Origin: Microbaculum marinum
GTDB taxonomy: Bacteria > Pseudomonadota > Alphaproteobacteria > Rhizobiales > Tepidamorphaceae
DNA length: 64,000 bases
Direction: 5' to 3' (one strand)
Assembly: GCF_042646165.1 (NCBI RefSeq)
Contig: NZ_JBHRTC010000004.1
The notes beneath the pieces are model-generated. The model saw only the letters and a program-made list of their open reading frames with translations, was not told the DNA's origin and did not search any database. Shown here piece after piece: positions 1 through 8,511 of the stretch. Every line of letters begins with the position of its first letter. The stretch's first letter is position 1. A program made the position numbers and the translations under genes.

Positions 1-363
1 CGCGGCGGCGCCATCGTCAACGTCGCCTCGATCATGGGGGCGGTCGGCAATTCGCTCTATCCCAACCTCTCCTATCACGCCAGCAAGGGCGGCCTCGTCA
101 ACGTGACGCGGGCGCTTGCCGCCGAATGGGCGCCCAGGAACATCCGGGTCAACGTGGTCTTGCCGACCTTCGTCGAAACCGCCCTGACCCGGAACCTGCT
201 CTCCGAAGGCTCGATGCGGCAGGACATCCTCGACCGCACACCGCTGCGCCGCCTGGCCTCGCCCGAGGACGTCGCCGAAGCGATCGCCTTCCTGTCGTCC
301 GACGCCGCCGGCATGATCACCGGCGCGGCGATCCCGGTCGACGGCGGCTGGCTGGCCGTCTGA
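1..363 (+). CDS. short-chain dehydrogenase/reductase (SDR), 3' part
   Basis: C-terminal 120 residues of a classical SDR oxidoreductase; the start lies left of the window. The reading frame is open from the first base. The visible part carries the catalytic Ser region (VNVASIMG), the SYHASKGG stretch that supplies the Tyr-x-x-x-Lys pair, and the terminal GAAIPVDGGW motif typical of FabG-like enzymes that use NAD(P)H. Substrate cannot be told from the family alone. The nucleotide-binding TGxxxGxG motif is outside the window. Family call is secure; specific function is open. Confidence 0.9.
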   Translation, partial: RGGAIVNVASIMGAVGNSLYPNLSYHASKGGLVNVTRALAAEWAPRNIRVNVVLPTFVETALTRNLLSEGSMRQDILDRTPLRRLASPEDVAEAIAFLSSDAAGMITGAAIPVDGGWLAV

Positions 364-541
364 CACCCCTCCGCTCCGCCACGGCCCCCGCGGAGGAGAC
401 GCGGATGGTCGGGACAGGCTTGCCCCACGCCCCACCCAGCCCTCATGGTAAGGAGCGGGCAAAGCCCGCGTCCCGAACCACGAGGGCGTGCCTCACCAGA
501 ACATCCGCAGCCAGAAGAATAGCGCCTTCGGCCGCTCGTAA

Positions 542-640
542 CGCTGGGCCCCGGCTCAGGGCCGGGGCGTACCCCTGTCGTATGGCGAAGCACCTGCCCA
601 CAGCACTGATTACATCCCGGACTTGATCCGGGATCCAGCG
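542..640. repeat. palindromic repeat, family A copy 1
   Basis: Lies in the 352-base gap between the SDR gene and argE. Outer arms CGCTGG and CCAGCG are complementary. Inside them sit two separate hairpins, CCCCGGC/GCCGGGG and TCCCGGA/TCCGGGA, around an unpaired middle. The same plan recurs at about 44540, 44728, 46013, 46211 and 46409. The rest of the gap (364-541 and 641-715) shows no credible gene. Confidence 0.6.
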
Positions 641-715
641 TAAAGCCAGGCGAAGCCGCCGCTGTTGCGCGCCGCGCGCGCGTTCAACCGCGCCGGGCAG
701 CCGGGGCGGCCAGTC

Positions 716-1885
716 TCACGCCTCCCGGCAGAGCCGGGCGCACAGCTTCTCCAGGAAGACCTGGCAGGCCTCGATCTGGCTCAGCTCGATGAACTCGTCG
801 GGCTTGTGCGCCTGCTCGATGGAGCCGGGGCCGAACACGACGGTCGACATGCCCGCCCGGTCGAAATAGCCCGCGTCCGTGCCGAAGGGCACCGTTCCGA
901 CGCTGTTGATGCCGGTGAGGTCGCGCACCAGCGCGACGGCGGGGGCATCCTCGGACGTGCCGAGGCCGGGATAGGCGTCCTCCAGCACGGTGACGATGTC
1001 GGCATCCGGCGAGATCGCCTGCATCTGCGGCCTCAACTCTTCGCGCACGTAGTCCTCTATGCCGGCAAGGATCGCGTCCGCCTCGTCGCCGGGTACGGGC
1101 CGCAATTCCCAGTCGAACACGCAGGTCCCGGCGATGACGTTGCGCGCGATGCCGCCGGCAATCGTGCCGACGCTGATCGTCGAGAACGGCGGATCGAATT
1201 CCGAGCGTGGCTCCGGCCGCGCGGCGAGGTTTCGGGCGACCTCTTCCAGATGAGCGATCATCCGCGTGGCGAAGAAGATCGCGTTGACCCCCCTGGAGGG
1301 GTCGGAGGCGTGGCCTTCCAGCCCGGTGACCGTGGTCTTCAGCTCGTAGCCGCCCTTGTGGCCGACAATGATCTTCATCTCCGTCGGCTCTCCGACGATC
1401 GCGATCGCCGGCTTCACCGGATAGCCGCCCATCTCCTGGCTGAGCACGCGGGCACCGCGGCTGCCGGTTTCCTCGTCGAAGGTGAAGGCCAGATGTATCG
1501 GCCGTTTCAGGTCGGCCTCCTGGAACATCGGCACCGCGGCGAGCGCGCAGGCGATGAACCCCTTCATGTCGACCGAGCCACGTGCGAACAGCCGGCCCTC
1601 CCGGTTGACCAGCGTGAACGGCGGCGTCTGCCAGTCCTGTCCGTCGACGGGAACGACGTCGGTATGCCCCGACAGAACGACGCCGCCGTCGATCCGCGGG
1701 CCGATCGTGGCGAACAGGTTCGCCCGCTCGCCGTCCTCCCCGTAGCTGAGCACGGCCTCCACTCCCAGCCCCTCGAGATAGGCCTGGATGTGCGCGACGA
1801 TATCGAGATTGGTTCTGAGCGACAGCGACTCGAACGAAACGAGTTCTCCGAGCAGTCCGATCGTCGCGGCGACCCTGTCCTTCAT
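716..1885 (-). CDS. argE: acetylornithine deacetylase (M20 family)
   Basis: 389 residues, usual length for ArgE. Expected to hydrolyse N2-acetylornithine to ornithine and acetate in arginine synthesis, in the cytoplasm, using two metal ions. The M20 signatures are clear: SGHTDVVPVDG (H74, D76), DMKGF (bridging D106), DEET (catalytic E138 and metal ligand E139), GEPTE, and a late His in QAHKPDEF. The ATG at 1885 is chosen because homology begins there; an open frame continues upstream but is unlike the family. Divergent from the XRE regulator at 2132. A related amide hydrolase acting on another N-acyl amino acid is possible, since no other arg gene is near. Confidence 0.85.
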   Translation of the reverse strand: MKDRVAATIGLLGELVSFESLSLRTNLDIVAHIQAYLEGLGVEAVLSYGEDGERANLFATIGPRIDGGVVLSGHTDVVPVDGQDWQTPPFTLVNREGRLFARGSVDMKGFIACALAAVPMFQEADLKRPIHLAFTFDEETGSRGARVLSQEMGGYPVKPAIAIVGEPTEMKIIVGHKGGYELKTTVTGLEGHASDPSRGVNAIFFATRMIAHLEEVARNLAARPEPRSEFDPPFSTISVGTIAGGIARNVIAGTCVFDWELRPVPGDEADAILAGIEDYVREELRPQMQAISPDADIVTVLEDAYPGLGTSEDAPAVALVRDLTGINSVGTVPFGTDAGYFDRAGMSTVVFGPGSIEQAHKPDEFIELSQIEACQVFLEKLCARLCREA

Positions 1886-2131
1886 GAGGTTTCGCGTCCC
1901 TGTTGTTGCCTGCGGGGTTCGATGCCGGCTGCGCCTCCCGCCGGGTCTTTGCGGAAGGGTCGCATGTATCCGCCATCGCCTGCCCCCGGCAAGCGCCCGA
2001 TTCTTTGCGGCGCGCGACGTCGGCCCCTCAGGTGACGGACCTATCCCGGGGGAGGCAGCGAGTTCGTCGACACCGCTGCGCAAGCCGGATAGTTTCATCA
2101 CAGGAAAAAAGGACGTTGGAGCCACTGTATC

Positions 2132-2800
2132 ATGGCGAAGGCGAGGCAATCCGCCGGTCGCACCGGCCGGCCGAAACAGGCGACGGACGAATATCCGTTC
2201 CAGGATCCGCATGCCCGCGACGATGCCGGCGCGCGGCTGCTGGAAAAGGCGATCGGACGCGAGGTGCGGGCATTCCGTGAAAAGCTCGGCATGACGATCA
2301 CCGAACTGGCCAAGGCATCGGGTCTGTCCGCGGGAATGCTCTCGAAGATCGAGAACGGCGGCACCTCGCCATCCCTCGCCTCGCTGCAGGCGCTGTCCCG
2401 CGCGCTGCACGTGCCCGTCACCGCCCTGATGCGGACCTTCGAGGAAACGCACTCGGCGACCTTCGTCAAGTCCGGTCAGGGTCTGGAGATCGAACGCCGG
2501 GGCACCCGGGCCGGACACCAGTACAACCTGCTAGGCCATCTGCCGACCGGTCCCCTCGTCGTCGAGCCCTATCTGATCACGCTCAGCGCCGAGTCGGACG
2601 TCTTTCCCGTTTTCCAGCATGCCGGCACCGAGTTCATCTACATGCTGGAAGGCGAGGTCACCTATCGGCACGGCAACAGGACCTACCGCCTGCTGCCCGG
2701 CGATTCCCTGTACTTCGACGCAGACGCGCCGCACGGCCCTGAGGAACTGAACAGTCTGCCGATCGTGTTCCTCTCGGTGATCAGCTACGTGCGGTCCTGA
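2132..2800 (+). CDS. XRE-cupin transcriptional regulator 1
   Basis: 222 residues. An N-terminal XRE-type helix-turn-helix spans about residues 42-98 (LGMTITELAKASGLSAGML, then SKIENGGTSPSL). A C-terminal cupin spans about residues 145-210, with GTEFIYMLEGEV and a GDSLYFDADAPHG motif. Such proteins sense a small ligand, often an amino acid or amine, and usually act on adjacent catabolic genes. It precedes the glutamine-synthetase-like gene, and an inverted repeat lies between the two. Related in plan to the second XRE-cupin protein at 4389-4988, which suggests both act in this cluster. Ligand unknown. Confidence 0.88.
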   Translation: MAKARQSAGRTGRPKQATDEYPFQDPHARDDAGARLLEKAIGREVRAFREKLGMTITELAKASGLSAGMLSKIENGGTSPSLASLQALSRALHVPVTALMRTFEETHSATFVKSGQGLEIERRGTRAGHQYNLLGHLPTGPLVVEPYLITLSAESDVFPVFQHAGTEFIYMLEGEVTYRHGNRTYRLLPGDSLYFDADAPHGPEELNSLPIVFLSVISYVRS

Positions 2801-2855
2801 CCCGCTCGCCGCCACCCGGGAGCCGCCTGCTTAGCACCACCAATCATTCATGCGC

Positions 2856-2870
2856 GGAAACATTTTTTCC
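2856..2870. promoter_or_regulatory. inverted repeat upstream of the glnT-like gene
   Basis: GGAAA and TTTCC arms of five bases flank a five-base spacer, in an A/T-rich island between the XRE-cupin gene and the glutamine-synthetase-like gene. It is in a sensible place for an operator of one of the two XRE-cupin proteins. The assignment is inference: short A/T inverted repeats also arise by chance. Confidence 0.3.
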
Positions 2871-3029
2871 GGGTAGTTGAGGGGGCCTCCATTAGTTGCT
2901 ACCGTGGCCGGCGGTCGTATTCTGAGGGGAACTTCCGGACGTACAGGCGCACGCGCACGACCCGCTGACGGGGTCGGCAGTTGACGCATGCCGCACTGCA
3001 TGGCCGGACGAGACAACGGAGCAGCAAAA

Positions 3030-4337
3030 ATGGCGGTCGATCTCGCCGACTTCGGCAAGAAGAACAAGATTCGCTACTTCCTCATCAATTTCACCGACCT
3101 GTTCGGCATCCAGCGCGCCAAGCTGGTGCCCCTGCAGGCGATCGCCGACATGCAGAAGAACGGGGCCGGCTTCGCCGGCTTTGCCACCTGGCTCGACATG
3201 ACGCCGGCGCATCCGGACATGTTCGCCGTCCCCGACGGCGACAGCGTCATCCAGCTCCCGTGGAAGCCGGAGGTCGCCTGGGTCGCCGGCGATCTGGCAA
3301 TGGACGGCAGCGGCGTCGGCCAGGCACCGCGTCTCGTCCTGAAGGGCCTCATCGAGCGAGCCAACGCCCTGGGTCTGCGGCCGAAATCCGGGATCGAGGC
3401 GGAGTACCACATCATCAATGCCGACGGCACCGACATCTCGGATGGCCGTGACCGGCAGGAAAAGCCCTGCTACGACCAGTCGGCCCTGATGCGCCGCTTC
3501 GACGTGATCTCGGAGATCTGCGATGCGATGCTCGAGCTGGGATGGGGCCCCTACCAGAACGATCACGAGGACGCCAACGGGCAGTTCGAGATGAACTGGG
3601 ACTACGACGACGTCCTCGTCACCGCCGACCGGCACGCCTTCTTCAAGTTCATGGTCAAGTCGATCGCCGAGAACCACGGTCTCCGTGCGACCTTCATGCC
3701 CAAGCCTTTCGCCCACCTGACGGGCAACGGCTGCCACGTCCACCTGTCGATGTGGGACAAGGCCGGCAAAAAGAACCTGTTCCACGACGCCAAGGGCGAG
3801 CTCGGGCTGTCGAGGCAGGCCTATCACTTCCTCGGCGGCGTCATGCACCACGCCGAGGCGCTCGCGGCGATCACCAATCCGACGGTGAACTCCTACAAGC
3901 GGATCAACGCGCCGCGCACTCTGTCGGGCGCCACCTGGTCGCCGAACACCGTGACCTACGCCGGCAACAACCGCACGCACATGGTCAGGATCCCGGACGC
4001 CGGCCGCTTCGAGTTCCGGCTCGCCGACGGGGCGGCCAACCCCTACCTGATGCAGGCCGCCTTCCTGGCCGCCGGCCTCGACGGCATCGAGAACGAGCGC
4101 GATCCCGGCAAGCGGCTCGACATCGACATGTACGCCGACGGCCACAAGGTGCGCGGCGCCAAGAAGCTGCCGCTCAACCTGCTCGACGCGATCCGCGCCT
4201 TCGAGAAGGACAAGGTGCTGCGCGAGGCTCTCGGCAGCGAGTTCTGCGACGCCTACGTCAAGCTGAAGCACAACGAGTGGACCGCCTACTGCAAGCATCT
4301 GACGCAGTGGGAGCGCGACAACACGCTGGACTGCTGA
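3030..4337 (+). CDS. type III glutamine synthetase / gamma-glutamylmethylamide synthetase-like
   Basis: 435 residues, the usual length of the rhizobial GlnT group. The family ligates glutamate with ammonia or an amine using ATP; GlnT (glutamine) and GmaS (gamma-glutamylmethylamide) cannot be separated by eye. Visible motifs are GIEAEYHI (metal-binding Glu), NGCHVHLS, NSYKRI and GRFEFRLADGAANPYL. The ATG at 3030 is preferred over one at 2988 because GGAG sits eight bases before it. Flanked by two XRE-cupin regulators and followed by hydroxyacid oxidation genes, which favours a catabolic amine role over housekeeping nitrogen assimilation. No N-methylglutamate synthase or dehydrogenase genes are in the window. 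Confidence 0.82.
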   Translation: MAVDLADFGKKNKIRYFLINFTDLFGIQRAKLVPLQAIADMQKNGAGFAGFATWLDMTPAHPDMFAVPDGDSVIQLPWKPEVAWVAGDLAMDGSGVGQAPRLVLKGLIERANALGLRPKSGIEAEYHIINADGTDISDGRDRQEKPCYDQSALMRRFDVISEICDAMLELGWGPYQNDHEDANGQFEMNWDYDDVLVTADRHAFFKFMVKSIAENHGLRATFMPKPFAHLTGNGCHVHLSMWDKAGKKNLFHDAKGELGLSRQAYHFLGGVMHHAEALAAITNPTVNSYKRINAPRTLSGATWSPNTVTYAGNNRTHMVRIPDAGRFEFRLADGAANPYLMQAAFLAAGLDGIENERDPGKRLDIDMYADGHKVRGAKKLPLNLLDAIRAFEKDKVLREALGSEFCDAYVKLKHNEWTAYCKHLTQWERDNTLDC

Positions 4338-4388
4338 GGCCGTACGTTCGGCGGCGGATCCGGGCGGACCGGCCGGTCCGCCGCCGCC

Positions 4389-4988
4389 TCACTGCGTGTG
4401 AACCCACAGGACGACGGCGTCCTGCTCGCCCTCCGACGTCCAGACGTGCCCGGCGTTGGCGTCGTAGTACATCGAATCGCCCTCGTTGAGCACGACCGGG
4501 GCGTAGATGTCGCTGTGCACCACCAGCGTGCCGCTGAGCACCGTCACGAAGACCTCGGCATTGTAGCGGGCCCATTCGGAATATTCGCTGATGTCGCGCG
4601 CCCGCACCCGGGTGCGGATCGGCGCCATCTTCTTCTGCGCCAGGTCGCTGCACAGCCAGACGTTGTCGCAGGTGCCGGTCGGACTGAGCTTGCCGTCGTC
4701 GCTGCGGGTGATGCTGCGCCGCCCCGTCGCGCCGCCGCTGTCGTCGGTCAGCAGCGTCGCCGCCTCTATGCCGAAGCCGGTGGCGATGCGCGACAGCGTC
4801 GTCACAGTCGGCGACAGCGCCTCGCGTTCGATCTTCGACAGCGTCGATACCGAAATCCCGGTCGCCCGGCTCGCCTCGTGAAGGGTCCAGCTGCGCTCGC
4901 GGCGCAACTGCTGCAGCTTGGCACCGACCTCCAGCACCTTCGGGTTCCCCGACAGGGCACCCCCCGGTTCCTTGATATCGATGTTCAT
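4389..4988 (-). CDS. XRE-cupin transcriptional regulator 2
   Basis: 199 residues. The HTH lies at about residues 20-75 (SWTLHEASRATGISVSTLSKIEREALSPTV) and the cupin in the last 80, with LNEGDSMYYDANAGHVWTS. The ATG at 4988 has GGAAGGGAAG immediately upstream; an alternative TTG lies 27 bases earlier. Convergent with the glutamine-synthetase-like gene (51-base gap) and divergent from the FMN-dependent dehydrogenase, so the shared 5' region is a natural control point. Ligand unknown; like regulator 1 it probably senses a catabolite of this cluster. Confidence 0.87.
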   Translation of the reverse strand: MNIDIKEPGGALSGNPKVLEVGAKLQQLRRERSWTLHEASRATGISVSTLSKIEREALSPTVTTLSRIATGFGIEAATLLTDDSGGATGRRSITRSDDGKLSPTGTCDNVWLCSDLAQKKMAPIRTRVRARDISEYSEWARYNAEVFVTVLSGTLVVHSDIYAPVVLNEGDSMYYDANAGHVWTSEGEQDAVVLWVHTQ

Positions 4989-5225
4989 CGGCTTCCCTTC
5001 CGGCCCGGCCTTCAATCCTGAGCGAACGCCCGCTGGCGAACGCCGCGACAGGACTCACGGTCGTTGACCTACTCAATTTTCATCAGCGCCACCATAGCGC
5101 CGGCGTGTTGAGGAAACGAATATTTTTATCGCTTCCGCAAAATGACGGCATGTGCAACCGTGTCTCCGGAGGACCCGGGCATCCGATCGGGGCAGCAAGC
5201 GGACACGGCGGGCGGGATCGCGAAG

Positions 5226-6407
5226 ATGGTTTGTCTGAACGTCGCGGACTACCGGCACGGGGCCCGGCGGCGACTGCCCCGCGGCCTGTTCGAATATGTG
5301 GACCGCGGCACCGAGGACGAAACGGGCCTCGCGGCGATCCGCCGGTCCCTGGACGCGGTCCGCATCGTGCCGCGCGTGCTGCGCGACGTCTCCGGCATCG
5401 ATCTGTCGACGCGGATCTTCGGCAGGACCCTTCCCTGCCCGCTGATCGTCGCGCCGACCGCGGCTGCCGGACTGCTGTGGCACGACGGCGAAGTGGCGCT
5501 CGCGAGTGCCGCCGGGGCGGCGGGGCTCCCGTTCTGCGCGGCGACACAGTCGATGACGTCGATCGAGGCGATCCGGGCCGGCGCTCCGGACGCCGACCTG
5601 TGGTTCCAGCTCTACGTCTGGCAGGACCGCGACCTGGTCGGGGCGCTGCTCGAACGAGCGGCCGCGGCGGGCGCGACGACGCTTGTCCTGACGGTCGACA
5701 CGCCGATATCGCCGAAGCGCGAATACAACACCAGAAACGGCTTCGCGATCCCGATCGTCCCCTCGGCCACAGCCGCCTTCGACGTCGCACGCCACCCGCG
5801 CTGGACCTGGCAGGTGCTGCTGCGCTACCTGCGCCAGGGCGGCATGCCGACCTATGCGAACTATCCGCCCGAGTTCCGCACGGCGCTCACGCGCCGGGCC
5901 GTATCCGACAGGGTCCGGCTGTCCGAGCGCGTCACCTGGGAGGATGTCGAGGACCTGCGGCGCGACTGGCGGGGACGGCTCGTCCTCAAGGGTGTGCTGC
6001 ATGTCGACGACGCCCGCCGGGCCGCCGACCTCGGCGCCGACGGGATCGTGGTGTCCGCGCATGGCGGCCGCAACCTGGATTGCGCGGTTGCGCCCGCCGA
6101 CGTGTTGCCGGGGATCGCCGAAGCGGTCGGCGAGAAGATGACGGTGTTCGCCGACAGCGGCATCCGGCGCGGCAGCGACGTGGTGAAGCTCCTCGCCATG
6201 GGAGCCAGTGCTGTGCTTCTGGGCCGCTCCGTCCTCTTCGGCACGGCGGTTGCCGGCCGTGCCGGCGCGGCGCACGTGCTCGCCATCCTGCGCGAGGAAA
6301 TCAGCCAGTGCCTGGCCTTTGCCGGACAGACCTCAATCGAGGATCTGGACCCCGGCATCCTGTTCCGGCCCCTTCCCGCCGCGCTGGCGGCCGAACGGCA
6401 GGCTTAG
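5226..6407 (+). CDS. FMN-dependent alpha-hydroxyacid dehydrogenase
   Basis: 393 residues from the ATG at 5226. Belongs to the L-lactate dehydrogenase/glycolate oxidase/mandelate dehydrogenase family, which oxidises an L-2-hydroxy acid to the 2-keto acid with FMN. Motifs: NVADYRHGARRRLP and FEYVDRGTEDE at the N-terminus, FQLYVWQDR, LVLTVDTP, and the active-site SAHGGRNLD containing the catalytic His and substrate-binding Arg. An ATG at 5142 would add 28 residues unlike the family, so 5226 is preferred, though its ribosome site is weak. With the GlcD-like gene at 10776 the cluster encodes both an L- and a D-type hydroxyacid oxidiser. Confidence 0.85.
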   Translation: MVCLNVADYRHGARRRLPRGLFEYVDRGTEDETGLAAIRRSLDAVRIVPRVLRDVSGIDLSTRIFGRTLPCPLIVAPTAAAGLLWHDGEVALASAAGAAGLPFCAATQSMTSIEAIRAGAPDADLWFQLYVWQDRDLVGALLERAAAAGATTLVLTVDTPISPKREYNTRNGFAIPIVPSATAAFDVARHPRWTWQVLLRYLRQGGMPTYANYPPEFRTALTRRAVSDRVRLSERVTWEDVEDLRRDWRGRLVLKGVLHVDDARRAADLGADGIVVSAHGGRNLDCAVAPADVLPGIAEAVGEKMTVFADSGIRRGSDVVKLLAMGASAVLLGRSVLFGTAVAGRAGAAHVLAILREEISQCLAFAGQTSIEDLDPGILFRPLPAALAAERQA

Positions 6408-6434
6408 TTCCGGTGCCACGCCGGCACTTGCCAA

Positions 6435-6452
6435 TTTTCTATTAAAAGAAAA
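6435..6452. promoter_or_regulatory. inverted repeat in the gap before the TRAP operon
   Basis: TTTTCT and AGAAAA arms of six bases with a six-base A/T spacer. The 436-base gap between the dehydrogenase and the TRAP binding-protein gene holds no convincing reading frame. This A/T inverted repeat is the only clear element and may be an operator or part of a promoter. Assignment to the XRE-cupin proteins is inference. Confidence 0.3.
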
Positions 6453-6843
6453 CATTGCGCCTATAAGACAATCGTGCAACGGTTCGAGGAGGCGTTTCTC
6501 GAGCTGTTCAGCAGGCGGGGCGAATGTTGGGAACCGACACACGGCCGGACGGGCGTCGGCGGGAGGCGAGCCGCGACAACGTGGTCCGCACGCTGATATC
6601 CGTCAGTCCGTCCCGGGTCGCAACGGGCATCGCAGGCATCGAGGAACGTCCGCGGAACGGCACCCGCAGTCTCCCGGCCCCGGTCGCTACCGGACGCCGG
6701 ACCGGTCCGCACCGGCTACCGGGCCGCAATGGTCACGCCGCTCCGGCATCCCTCTCGCCCGTTTCGGTCGCGGTCCTGACCGGGACACCGGCCCGGGGGC
6801 GATGCCGACCCTTCGAATGATCAAGCAAACAATAGGTGGGAAC

Positions 6844-7905
6844 ATGACATCAATTTCGAAGCTGCTTCTCGGGCTGGCACCTGCGGCATTCGCCGTCGGA
6901 GCGGTGCTCTCCCCGGTCTCGTCGCATGACGCCCGCGCCCAGGAGATCGTCAAGTTCGCGACCGTGGACTGCGAGGGCGACATCGTCGACTGCCCCTATT
7001 ACGCCTACACGGAGATCTTCAACCAGGTCCTCGAGGCCGGCACCTCGGGCCGCTACACGCTCCAGGTGTTTCCGAACTCGCAGCTCGGCGACCTTGAATC
7101 GCTGACCGAGCAGACCGCCCGCGGCATCATCCAGATGACCGCCGGACAGAACGCCGGCCAGCTCGCGGGCTACTATCCCAGCATCCAGATCGTCGAGATG
7201 CCCTACACGTTCCCCTCGCTCGAGGTGGGCCGGGCCGTGATGCAGGGCGAGTTCGGCCAGGACCTGTCCGACGCCGTGGCCGAGGCCAGCGGCATCCGCA
7301 TCATCTCGTGGCTGCCCTCGGCGTTCCGCAGCTTCGCCAACAACGTGCGGCCGATCAAGACGCCCAAGGACATGGAAGGCCTGAAGATCCGCGTCCAGCC
7401 GGTGCCGATCCATCTCGCCATGGTCGAGGCTCTCGGCGCGTCGGCCACGCCGATCGCCTGGGGCGAGCTCTACAACGCGCTTCAGACCGGCGTCGTCGAC
7501 GGCCAGGAGAACGCCCCCTACGTCATCCTTCTCGGTCATCTCGAGGAAGTGCAGAAGTTCTACACCCTCGACAACCACCTCCTGAACATGCCGCTGGTCT
7601 TCATCAACGAGGAGTTCTACCAGGGCCTCAGCGAGGAGGACCGCGAGGTGTTCGACCGTGCCGCGCGGCTTGCCACCTACTCCATGCTCGGCATCATCGC
7701 TGCCAAGGAAACGCAGGATCTCAAGAAGATCGCCGATGCCGGCGTCGAGATCTACTCGCCGACTCCCGAGGAATTCCAGCAGTTCGTCGAGGCGACCCGC
7801 GAGCCGGTCCGCAAGGTGCTCGAGGAGAAGGTCGACGCGGAATGGTTCGACAAGCTCGACGCGGCGATCAAGAACGCCCAGGCCGAGATCGGCGGCACGA
7901 ACTGA
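6844..7905 (+). CDS. TRAP transporter substrate-binding protein (DctP type)
   Basis: 353 residues. A signal peptide covers about residues 1-33 (ending SSHDARAQE), so the protein is periplasmic. It captures a carboxylate-containing ligand and hands it to the QM permease encoded next. Family hallmarks are FPNSQLGDLESLTEQTARG, MEGLKIRVQPVPIHLAMVEALGASATPIAWGELYNALQTGVVDGQENAP and LLNMPLVFINEEFY; the RVQ region normally provides the conserved Arg that binds the ligand carboxylate. The start has AGGTGGG a few bases upstream. First gene of a dctPQM-dapA-like-glcD-like run, all on the plus strand. Confidence 0.93.
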   Translation: MTSISKLLLGLAPAAFAVGAVLSPVSSHDARAQEIVKFATVDCEGDIVDCPYYAYTEIFNQVLEAGTSGRYTLQVFPNSQLGDLESLTEQTARGIIQMTAGQNAGQLAGYYPSIQIVEMPYTFPSLEVGRAVMQGEFGQDLSDAVAEASGIRIISWLPSAFRSFANNVRPIKTPKDMEGLKIRVQPVPIHLAMVEALGASATPIAWGELYNALQTGVVDGQENAPYVILLGHLEEVQKFYTLDNHLLNMPLVFINEEFYQGLSEEDREVFDRAARLATYSMLGIIAAKETQDLKKIADAGVEIYSPTPEEFQQFVEATREPVRKVLEEKVDAEWFDKLDAAIKNAQAEIGGTN

Positions 7906-7985
7906 TCACCGTCTGATCGGACCCCGGACGGGCGGCGAGACCGTCGCCCGTCCTCATCCGCGGCGTCACCAGCCAGGTCGTACCC

Positions 7986-8504
7986 ATGCTCAACGTTCTC
8001 GAGAAGACGGCCGACATCCTCGGCTGGATCGCCAGCACGATGGCGCGGCTGATGCTGATCTTCATTGCCGCGATCCTGTTCCTCCAGGTGGTGCTGCGCT
8101 ACGTGTTCCTCTTTTCCCTCCCCTGGCCGGAGGAGGCCGCGCGCTACCTGATGATCTGGGTGGTGATGCTGGCCGGATCGCTGCTGATCAAGGACGATCA
8201 GCTCGTCACCGTCGATTTCTTCGACAAGCTGTGGCCGCGCCGGCTGCTGGTCGCACGCAACGTGCTGTTTCGCGTCTTGCTCGCCGGACTGCTGGGCGTC
8301 CTGTTCTGGCAGGGCATCGACCTGGCGACCTTCTCCGCCAACCGCACCACGGTGGCGCTGCAGATCTCGTGGTTCTGGCCCTATCTGGCCATTCCGGTCG
8401 GCGCCGGCCTGATGCTGTTCCACATGCTCGTGCTGGCGCTGCGCGACCTGCTGCGCGGCCCGCCTGAGCATCACGAGCCCACCGTCCTGCGGGCCGAGAT
8501 CTGA
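7986..8504 (+). CDS. TRAP transporter small permease (DctQ type)
   Basis: 172 residues with four predicted membrane helices (about residues 17-37, 50-70, 92-115 and 130-152), standard for the small subunit of TRAP carriers. LQVVLRYVF and SLPWPEEAARYLMIWVVMLAG are typical. It lies 80 bases after the binding protein and seven bases before the large subunit. It pairs with DctM in the inner membrane to form the Na+-driven importer for the ligand bound by the preceding protein. Confidence 0.92.
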   Translation: MLNVLEKTADILGWIASTMARLMLIFIAAILFLQVVLRYVFLFSLPWPEEAARYLMIWVVMLAGSLLIKDDQLVTVDFFDKLWPRRLLVARNVLFRVLLAGLLGVLFWQGIDLATFSANRTTVALQISWFWPYLAIPVGAGLMLFHMLVLALRDLLRGPPEHHEPTVLRAEI

Positions 8505-8511
8505 GGCCGAG